Of a stretch of 64,000 nucleotides of DNA, positions 35,854-45,900 are shown one piece after another. Every line of letters begins with the position of its first letter. Within the stretch, counting starts at the first letter, position 1. The notes beneath the pieces were generated by a model that saw nothing but the letters and a program-made list of their open reading frames with translations, searched no databases and had not been told where the DNA came from. Made by a program: the position numbers and the translations under genes. Source of the DNA: Pelodera strongyloides (Eukaryota; Nematoda; Chromadorea; Rhabditida; Rhabditidae); NCBI GenBank assembly GCA_036852015.1, contig JAANDG010000053.1, forward strand, positions 248,001 through 312,000. The letters run 5' to 3'.

Positions 35854-38800
35854 ATGGGCCTGGGACCAACGAGCGGGAATAAAATTGGACAATTTGCCGC
35901 CACGGCATATGTAACATGTACAATTATTGGATCCGGAATTTTCGTATCCCCTAAGGGTTCGTTTGATATTTGATTTGATGCAAATTTTAGGCATAAGAAA
36001 TTCTCTGAAGCTTTATTCATGAGTTAAGCGATTATAACCTGTAAACACCGAAGCGCCAAAACACAGAGGGAAAAGAAAACTCACTATAATGATAAGCCCT
36101 CCGCTTGTTTACTAACTAGGGTACAGAATGGTAAACATTGTTTCTGCTATGCGTTGGAGACCAAACAAAAAGTTTTCATACTTCGAAAGTTGTAAAATAT
36201 TGGAAAAGAAAAACAAAACAAAAATAATTTCAGGAATTCTACAACACGTCGAGTCCGTGGGTCTTTCGCTGTGTATTTGGGTTATAGCGGCTGCAATTAA
36301 TGGAATCACAGCAGTGGTAGGTTTTGCATTAATATGCGTTTTCAAATTGTTTTGCTATTTATTATGTTTCTGTTCAAATCCGTAAGTGTAGCAATACCTT
36401 TCCTGAAAAAAGTATTTAGAGATTATTTTTAAAACCATTCTTCGCAATCAGCGATTTTCTTCAGGCTTACTTTACCAATTTCTCATACGGAATAATTTTC
36501 TGCTCAAAATCTCAAAATAGGAACGCATATGTCTAATACTGTGCAAATACTCCTCCTTCAGGCGTACATCGAGTTGGCCACCTCAATTCCTGAGTGCGGC
36601 AGTGATTTCGCCTACATTTCCTATGTTGGATGGAGACCATTCGCGTTTGCTTTCGTCTGGCTCGCAAACTTGATTGAAGGGTAAACATGTTTATATTTAA
36701 CATATCTAACAACCATAAAAGAATGACCATAAAGGCGTCAAATATCTAAATCTAACAACCGTAAAGGAATGACCATAAAGGCGTCAAATATCTAATAACC
36801 ATTAAAGGGTCAGGCCCATTTCAACTGACCCCTATTTCTGATGATTCCATCTGATTCTCCATGTCAAATATAGTAGGATGCAATATTTTTCTAATTTTCA
36901 AGCGCAAAATTCACACACTATTCAGCAATTTACCGTGGGCAGTCATACCCAACTATCTATCGCAGTTGGCACGCCCATTCGCGCTGATTGGCCAAAATCG
37001 CAATTGCCACGCCCAATAGAGCATGTTGCCCAATTAGCGCGAAGGGGCGTGACAACTGCGATAGAAAGTTGGGTATGACTGGCAGTAGTAAATTGATGAA
37101 TACTGCGTGATTTTTGCGCTTGAAAATTAGGAAAATATCGTACCCTACTATATTTGATATGGAGAATCAGATGGAACCATCAAAAATAGGGGTCATTTGA
37201 AATGGGCCTGACCCTTTAAGGAATGTCTCCTCCATGTTAGGTTTATTGAGAGTGGCCTGAGACTTGCAATGTCCAATTAATTTTTCAGATCGTGTGCATG
37301 TGCCATTTTATTCATGACATTTGGGAAATATATCACTCAGTCTCTTGATCCCCTGGATTTGGATATCTCCGATGACTTACGATTCCGAATGGAGCAATTT
37401 CTGGGAGTCGCAGTTATCAGTAAGTTTACTACCCGAGAACTACTATAAGGTTTAGCAAGTAGACGTGAACCTTACAATTAGTAGATCCATGCAGTTCGAG
37501 TTTTCGTGTTATTTGAAGCTGATGGATAGATACGCTGAACGAGTGAGTGCTCTAGTAAAAATAATACAAAATGAATAACAAAATGTGATACATACAGTTC
37601 GCGGATTCCTTATTACATGTTCCGCAGAGTCGCTGAGCAAAACGCGAGGAGGTTCCGGACGTGTTCGTTCTAAATTATGTAATAACTCTTCAGTATATTA
37701 ATGTATTCAGTGCTTCTCTCTTGGGTCAATTTCTTTTCGCTCCGTCGTTGGGCGTCTAAGATTCAGATAGTTATGATGGCGATGAAACTCATCTCACTGG
37801 CAATTATCATTGCCACCGGACTTTACTATTTGATATTCAAAGGTGAGAGGCGTTTTAAAGCGGTATGACATGTCGGTTAATTCTTTATTCCTGCGTTCAC
37901 ATGTATCATTTGCAAGTTGTCTGTGACCGGGTGAGTCGGAAGTTCCAGATTATATAATGACTTTTGAAGCCCGCCGCTCTGAGAGACGGACATTAGCCGG
38001 ATACTAAATAACTCTTACTTCAAGGCCGAACGGAGAACTTCACCCACGGAAAGATGTTCGAGGGAAGCAATTGGGGTCCCGGAGCAATTTGTTTAGCAAT
38101 TTACTCCGGAAATTGGGCATACGGTGGATGGGATTGTTTGAACTACGGTACTGATGAAATTGAACCTGATAAAATATCAAAGTAAGTGGTTTTCGACGAT
38201 TTTTGACTATTAAAGGGAATATGTAGGCACTCAAAATGAGCAAAACAACTGCGAAACTAGAGTTTCCACACCAGACATGAATTTAAGTAGGCGACTGAAT
38301 ATGTAAATTCGAATATTCTCATTTGTATGCAAATATGTCGCTGTTGCAAGCTATATGCCGATGTATGCACACATGCTAAATTTTTGCTCCATCAGACCTG
38401 CCGTGTAAGCCAGGGTGGCAGTAAACGCGTTTACTATGGAAAAGGTGAACTTTGAAAATCATTTTCTTTTAAATGGGAAACTTTTAACAATTTTTGTTGT
38501 TGTTTCCTTAATGAGGAATACACATTCTATTAATACAGCTTAACTTCAAAAAGGGCATACATATTCCCTTTAAAGTGCTTCAAAAGTGTTAGGATGAAAC
38601 TATAGTACTTTAATAAGAAATACTTTGACTTCCACTTGTGAACCCACCTAAAATCGTATTTACCTCACAGTTACTTCCCTTATTTTACTTTTTTTTTAAC
38701 GTTTAGTAGATGTTCGTAACTTTGCCACTCCTTCAGAATCCTCCCCCGTGCCGTACTCAGTGGACTCGCTCTAGCCTCCGGAATTTACGTGTTGGCAAAC

Positions 38801-40704
38801 TTTTCCTATTTTGTAATTCTTTCGCCGCAACAACTACTGGATGCGGAGGCGGTGGCAACGGTGAGATATTTAAAACGTTCTTGAAATTAAAGCGAAATAC
38901 CCGCCGATTTTTGAAACACATAGGGTACACCAGCATTCTTATGCAGCTTATGCTAATGAACATAAATTAGAATAAAAAATCGAGCTAAATTCTCGCAAAT
39001 TAGCATAAATTCGTAAGAATTCAGTTGACCACGATGCGTTTCAAAAACCAGCTGGTATTTCGCTTTAATCATTTTAGTGAACTGGATTTATGCAAAGGAA
39101 GAAAACGACGCACAACCACGCGAACCCAATAATCAAATGTTTCAGTCGTTCGCCGAAAAAGCAATGGGCAGCTTTTACTACGCAATGCCCGCTTTAGTAG
39201 GGATTTTGATGATCGGCACGCTCAACTCGGACATCTTTCAGTGGAGTCGGTTGGTCTTGAAACGTTTTTGATTCGGTCGATTTTTTGAGTTCGTGCTCCT
39301 TTACGAAAGGGTGGTTCACTACACCTACATTACAGTGCTCAAAGAAGTTCAGAGCCTATGACACATGACTCATTTCACGGAACGCCGTTCGACAACACGC
39401 TCAGTTTTCGTCCTCTATTTGCTATAATCTTTGATACAAAGGATTTTTTAGCAAAATTTATAAAAATGGATAATAACAAACATTAATCTCAAAACTTTCA
39501 GATTGACAATGGCTGGCGCTCGGAAGAGACTCATGCCCTCTATGTTTGCTTTAAAGAATCCGGAAAATGAGTCTCCCAGGGCTGCGGTCATTTTCCATGT
39601 GAGTGAATTATGATAAAGAAACAAAATAATAAACGAAGGCATGGGCGCAGTTGCCTGATTTCTCCTCTGTTGAAGCAGCTCAACAATTTTTAGTTTTACA
39701 GCTTGCAGTCTATTTTTTTTTCTGGAGCTCCCATTCTGAAACTCCCAATATATATACAGTGTCCCATAAATTATCAAACAGAATCAGAATCGCTGTAGGG
39801 CGTGGAAATCCTGTCATTTCACAACAATCATTCGAAAATTGAACCAAAGTTCAAAATTGTATTCTGACTTCAGATGTTACTCGCGGTCGGATTCTCATTC
39901 TTCAAAGACGTCGATACTCTTCTAGACTATAATAATGTGGCCGGAATGCTGAGAAATGCCACTGCCATTGGAGCTCTTCTCTGGATTCGATTTAAACATA
40001 TTCCCGTCAATAGCAGGGCTGTCAAGGTGGGTCGAGCTATGAGAGAACCTGGTTTTTTCCTTTTAGGCTTAGGCTCAGTTTTAGGTTTAGAATGCGAAGC
40101 CTCGGGCGGCTTTGGATGAATTATCAGTACTATATTAGCATGTTTCTTTGATTCCATGAATTTGTTTTAATGTTCAACTTATTTGTTTCAGTTCCCAATA
40201 ATCGTGCACATGCTGGCATTCACCATATGTGTAACACTGATCGCAGTTCCCTTCTATCAAGATGTTTTGGTGAGCTTTTTAGTTCGATTCAACTGTACGT
40301 AAGGAACTGAATTCTTGTATAACATTTTTTTTCTACATCAAAATTCAAATTCAACAGTATGACATACATCACATTTATTACGGACATGGAAATGCATAAC
40401 ACAAGTTTTGTCAAATTTAGCAGGTTCCAAAAATTTCATCAAAATATTTATATTTGCAGGAGGCGGGGGTCAGTTGTGGAGCACTACTTCTCTGCATAGC
40501 GAGCTATTTCATATTTATTTATCCGAATTATCGACTTCCTCTGCTAACAAAACTAGACGGTATGTTTTTATATGATTCTACCTGCAGATATAAAATTTGA
40601 CAACCGTATTATAAAATCTACGTTTAGAAGTGACCACTTTTGTGTGCGAACGCCTCTTCATATGTCTATTGGAGGATTCGTCGGAACCGATAAAGGACAT
40701 TTAA
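35854..40704 (+). CDS. SLC7/LAT-type amino acid transporter, first tandem copy
   Basis: Exons: 35854-35956, 36234-36316, 36562-36680, 37289-37419, 37711-37842, 38025-38181, 38737-38860, 39146-39249, 39502-39598, 39874-40026, 40192-40269, 40460-40559, 40628-40704; 485 residues, every junction in phase. It should have twelve membrane helices in the plasma membrane and exchange amino acids. Key seen motifs: TIIGSGIFVSPKG (unwound helix 1), SIPECGSDFAYI, YSGNWAYGGWDCLNYGTDEI (unwound helix 6), FKDVDTLLDYNNVAGML. The loop after helix 3 (KYITQSLDPLDLDISDDL) lacks the Cys that light chains use to bind the CD98-type heavy chain, so it may work alone, like nematode AAT proteins of that class. ATG 35854 lies 5 bases after a CACCACAG acceptor (likely trans-splicing). 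The stop TAA falls inside a family B terminus. Confidence 0.95.
36802..37219. repeat. Family F palindromic element
   Basis: The element runs from TTAAAGGGTCAGGCCCATTT to AAATGGGCCTGACCCTTTAA. The two arms match over most of their length (CAAGCGCAAAA/TTTTTGCGCTTG; AGTCATACCCAACT/AGTTGGGTATGACT). It lies in intron 3 of the first transporter. Confidence 0.9.
37855..37975. repeat. Family B element in transporter intron 5
   Basis: TTAAAGCGGTATGACATGTC starts 12 bases after the exon 5 donor; inside are CACATGTATCATTTGCAAGT and AGTTCCAGATTATATAATG. The right terminus is not clear, so the end is approximate. Confidence 0.55.
38210..38573. repeat. Family E element
   Basis: The ends TTAAAGGGAATATGTAGGCA and ATGCATACATATTCCC-like GGGCATACATATTCCCTTTAA are short inverted repeats around a non-palindromic 360-bp core. 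It starts 28 bases after the exon 6 donor. A second full copy lies inverted at 41237-41601. Confidence 0.9.
38887..39068. repeat. Family A element in transporter intron 7
   Basis: The left end TTAAAGCGAAATACCCGCCG begins 26 bases after the exon 7 donor; the right end is CAGCTGGTATTTCGCTTTAA. Confidence 0.85.
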
Positions 40705-40810
40705 AGCAGTATGGAACGTGTTTCTGAAAATTGAGTTCCATTTTGTGCCCAAACGATCCATTGGTCCAGAAATTGCATATAATACATGTATCTGTATATA
40801 CTCTTTGTGA
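40701..40810. repeat. Family B-like element at the transporter stop codon
   Basis: TTTAAAGCAGTATGGAACGT has the family B start; inside are TCCATTTTGTGCCC and GAAATTGCATATAATACATG. The TAA of this terminus is the stop codon of the first transporter. The right end is unclear. Confidence 0.5.
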
Positions 40811-41158
40811 TCTCCTCTTTTTATGTTGTTCTGTTATGGCGCGACTTTTAAACTAAAAAAAAAACATATTTTGTGAAAACTAATAACTTGAAAGCTACTG
40901 CTCAGTCAACGCGTAAACTTGCACAAAAAGTATGTAAGTTGTGAAAATCCCAGGTATTTAATGTAAAGTTAGATAATAGCGTATGTATATTATGTTTGTA
41001 AATACACTTATTTAACGCTTTTCCTTTCTTTGTTCCATGTGAAATTAGATCAAAAGGTTACTCGTATTTTGTTTTATTCGACAATTTCGCACAGTAGCTT
41101 ATCTTTACGGCCTCACCGAATGTATACTTTGTGCTTTGAATTTCCTGCATTCACTTGC

Positions 41159-41164
41159 AATAAA
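41159..41164 (+). terminator. Candidate poly(A) signal of the first transporter
   Basis: An AATAAA lies about 455 bases after the stop codon, before the family E element. Shorter variants may be used closer to the stop. Confidence 0.35.
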
Positions 41165-41236
41165 AGACTACGAATTGTTCACGTCATTTTGTAGATGTAT
41201 TGATTTTATATAACTCCAATTTTAGTTATTGTTCAG

Positions 41237-41601
41237 TTAAAGGGAATATGTAGGCCCTTTTTGAAGTTAAGCTGTATTAATAGAATGTGTGTTCCTCATT
41301 AAGGAAACAACAACAAAAATGGTTAAAAGTTTCCCATTTAAAAGAAAATGATTTTCAAAGTTCATCTTTTCCATAGTAAACGCGTTATTTGACCCCCTGG
41401 CTTACACGGCAGTGCTGATGGAGCAAAAAATTTAGCATATGTGCATACATCGGCATATAGCATGCAACAGCGACATATTTGCATGCAAATGAGAATATTC
41501 GAATTTACATATTCAGTCGCCTACTTAAATTCATGTCTGGTGTGGAAACTCTAGTTTCGCAGTTGTTTTGCTCATTTTGAGTGCCTACATATTCCCTTTA
41601 A
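41237..41601. repeat. Family E element, inverted relative to 38210
   Basis: The ends are TTAAAGGGAATATGTAGGCC and TGCCTACATATTCCCTTTAA. The core is the reverse complement of 38210-38573 with few differences, so the pair forms a 3-kb-spaced inverted repeat across the end of the first transporter gene. Confidence 0.92.
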
Positions 41602-41871
41602 GAATTCAACACAACATTTTGACTCGTTCTTATATATTGCACTCTGTCTAAAAGCATTTCTAAAATTATGTGTTTTTGAATAACTCCATGCGTTTCATTT
41701 TTTATTTTTTATTTTTTCTAAAATTAAGGATCATTTAATATAAAGTAAGGTCCATCTCCTGCAATATTGGATTTTGGTTTTTCTTATTTTGGTTTTTTTT
41801 GGCTTGCTTTGTATCTGGCAATGCCTTCGTTACAGCTTTTATTTACACATAACTCTAGTTTGAATGAATCG

Positions 41872-42898
41872 ATGAGCCCCCAAAGCAATAAAATTGGCCT
41901 GCTCGGCGCTACAGCTTACGTTACCTGCACCATTATTGGCTCAGGAATATTTGTTTCACCAAAGGGTAAGCCTCCTTGCTATGGTGTAGGACCCTTGGAA
42001 AAAAACGTGTTCGTCATTTAGTCTTCCCGGGATTTCCGACATTATATTACCGTGAAAACATCATTCGATTGTGTCAAAAACTCATTCTTGCTTGGGCCTT
42101 ATACCTTAGAACTCAGAGAATGCAACTTATAATTAGATGCATAACATGCATCTTTATCAACCTGCCTCATCAATAAATAATTGTGAATATAAAGATACTT
42201 ATAAACAAATAATGTGTACTTAAATACTTTTTAAAAAATACTTAAAACATGTGAATACTTATAAACAAATAAAAGCAAACAAATAATTACGTTACAGGTA
42301 TTTTAATGCACTCCGGCTCAATCGGACTTGCGCTAATTATCTGGATCATTAGCGCGGGAATCGCCGGTATTACAGCGTTGGTAACATTTTTATTATTCCC
42401 AGTAATATCCCCTAATTGAATTGTTTTAGAAAAAGGGAAACTTTCTTCAAATTAAATTTGTTGTTTGCTGGAAGCAGGTGCCCAAGAACTTTGAACTTTT
42501 CAACATCGTAGTGTAAGAACTTTTCAACATCGTCCACATACAAAATATGAGTTGACACACGCCCATACACATAAACAAACAGACAAACAAACCGACAAAC
42601 ATTCACACGTGCACTCACAAACAAACAGACAAACATTCACACATGCATACACCACATACTTCGTAACTTCCATTTCCTAGCTTATGTTGTGTTCGCTTCA
42701 ATGTCACTTAAATAATAAAAATATCATTCAGTCTTATATTGAATTGGCAACTTCTATACCAGAATGCGGATGTGATTTTGCGTATATTTCCTACGTTAAA
42801 TGGAAACCATTGGCCTTCGCCTTTTTGTGGCTCTCAAATGTTATTGAGGGGTAGGTATAGGTTTTTCTGTATGTATTGAAGATAGAGAGGTAGATAGG

Positions 42899-42950
<52 letters not shown>

Positions 42951-45900
42951 TCCCAACGAAAAACTTCGCCCACGTCGTCGCCCGTTTGCTACGGCGGGGC
43001 ATCTGAGGTGCGCAAATTGCGATTGTACGCCTTTGGGCGCACCCCGGGCGGACCACCCGCGGTCCCAAGTATGGGCCCGCCGCCCGTTGTAATGGCCACT
43101 TTTGCGACTGCGCGAAGTTCAATAATGTTCAGCTTACCATTATGTCTCTAATATTTATGTTATTTTCAGCTCATGTAGTGCGGCGATTCTGTTCATGACA
43201 TTTGGCAAGTATATTGCTCAGACGCTCGATCCATTAGAGTTGGATTTATCGGAAATGACAAAGTTTCGTCTGGAACAGCTTCTTGGAGTCGCTTGCCTAA
43301 GTATTTTCTAAATATCTATCTTATGATCTATATTTTTAAACTTGACCATGGTCACGACACGACATTGGCTCCGATGAGGCCTCTCGTCAGATTTTCAGAT
43401 TTTCCTCTCTGCGATCAATGATCAATCCGTACTTTTTGCAGTAACATACGGTTTGCGAAACATATGTGTTTTTGCAGTAACATACAGTTTGCGAAACAAC
43501 TGCTGATCATATATTATATGCAAATTCTGAGCAATTCTTGGCTATTAATAAAGTCATGGATGGGGATGCATTTGTCTAATAACATCCGTTTCACAATCTT
43601 CCTTCTTTCCATGTATTCCTAGCATTGGATTGATCCTCGTAAGATAAGCTCCGATTATTGATTGCAGTGGCTCTCGGCTGGGTGAACTTCTACTCTCTGA
43701 GACGCTGGGCATCAAGGATTCAAATAATTATGATGGCGATGAAGCTGTTGTCACTCGGTTTAATTATTGTAACAGGAGCCGTGTACCTAGGAAAAGGTAT
43801 GTTCAAGGTTCAGGATTATTGTTAGGTTCAGGCGGCTCATATCATATTGGTAAGGCTTGCGAGATGCCCAGAGCTACCAGCTCCGGCAGATCGCTAGCGG
43901 TGGCTACGGGTATGGTTGTTTCGACATCGATACAGATACACCAAGTCTTGGTGTTTTTAAAACAAACCCAAATATTTACGCAAGCAAAACATTTACAGGT
44001 CACACACAAAACTTTACCCACGGACGGCTGTTCGAGGGTTCCAAATGGCACGTGGGCGAAATTTGCCTGGCAATTTATTCGGGCAACTGGGCATACGCGG
44101 GCTGGGAATGCCTGAACTACGGTACCGAGGAGATTGATCCCAAGAAATTTTCAAAGTTAGTCAATATTTCTCTTCAACAGATTTTTACAATACATTACAT
44201 ACCTTAGAGAAATACTTTGACTGTCCATTAGAAGTATATTCACAAAAGAATATGCATAAATCTTCATGGTCGTTCGTTATTGATTTCCAAACTATTTATA
44301 TGCTGATACTTTACCCACGGAAGGCTTTTTGAGGGTTCCAAAGTAAATGGCGAAATTTGTAAGTACTGTATGTTGATGTATTTCCGTAATATTTCAATTC
44401 AAATTCAAGTTGTTCCTCTGGGAGCGTTCAGAAAAGGTCGGAAATGATCGTCCATATTGGATCAAGTGGTTCAATGGATAAGGCGCTGTCATCATGCGCG
44501 ATGTCAAAGTTCGAATCCGACCAGCGACGGGCAATTTAACCGATGTTTTCAGAATCGTTCCACGCGCTGTCATTGGTGGTCTGGGATTGGCTTCATTTAT
44601 TTACGTTCTCGCCAATATTGCGTATTTCGTGGCTTTGAATCCGCAACAATTATTGGATGCTGACGCTGTGGCTACTGTATGTTATTACCGTATTCTGCAA
44701 GATCATATTGCACTACCTCAGTAAATAAGCATGTGCATGCGTATATATGTATCTTGCAGTCTTGTGCTGCTATTCGAATGCTTACTTGTTAATTGTAACG
44801 TAGTAGTCCATATAGGGCAAAAGTTTGCTAACAATAAAATTTCCTAGACCAACTTTTTTAACTACTATTAGATGCCTTAGCGGAACTTCAAAGCTACCTT
44901 AGACACTACAGATTCTTCAAATTCCTGAGCATTTCAGGCATTCGCTGAGAAAACTCTTGGCAATTTCTACTACGCGATGCCGGCAATTGTTGGAACGCTT
45001 ATGATTGGCACACTGAACTCGGACATTTTTCAATACAGTAGGTAAGATATATCTTCAAAGCTAAGATATAATATAATATGGTTTATTGGAAGACAATAAA
45101 TAAGTAAACAAAGAAACAGCATGCAGTGTAATAATGGACAACTAAGTCAAATGTCAACCAACAGGAACCCTAAGACACGGCGCTTCACAACGCACGTATA
45201 CTGACGAGGGACCAAAAGGATACTGAATGGTAATTCCTTATAAACAAAGAAATACATAAAACATACAAACATACAGAATACCAATTAACGAAGTCAAAAC
45301 GTAACATAATACAACATGAATAAAACACATTACACAGAACACAAACAAATGGACACGAATTACTAATAAAATATAGAGTAGCGAATATTATATGTGTGCA
45401 CAAATTAATTAAAGGAAGAATGCCGGGACTGGATTATCAAAGACTCCTCTTGAAGAATCAATAACTTTTATGGTGTCACTTATATTACTGCATTGATTTA
45501 GTTCCGAGGGAAGTCTGTTAACGTAGTTGAAAACACGTGCAAAGAACCAGTTCTTATTTAGGAACTTTAGCTTAGTTTTGCGAATAACATATCTATGTGG
45601 CCTGCAGGGCATGCGAGATACATCTGCCTTGAGAGTTACATATTTTCGGAAAGGGAAAGAATAATCATGTGTAACAAACTTGAAAAATGTTATCAAATCT
45701 ATAGATATATCTTCAAAGCTATTGAAAATACTGTAGGCTTGGGGCAGCAGCAATTAGAGTGGGGTCAAAACGGCTCAGGCAGCTCACGAGCCGGCTCGCC
45801 GAAGGGCGGCTCACGGGTTGAGCCGGCTCGCCTTTGACTCCCACACACGGCTCGGGGGGTGAGCCGGCTCGCGTCTGAACCGCCTTACGGCTCGGGGGGT

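Noticed and set aside
44459..44531. Functional tRNA-Arg gene
   Set aside because: The D arm and B box are good, but the 3' acceptor side does not pair with the 5' side.
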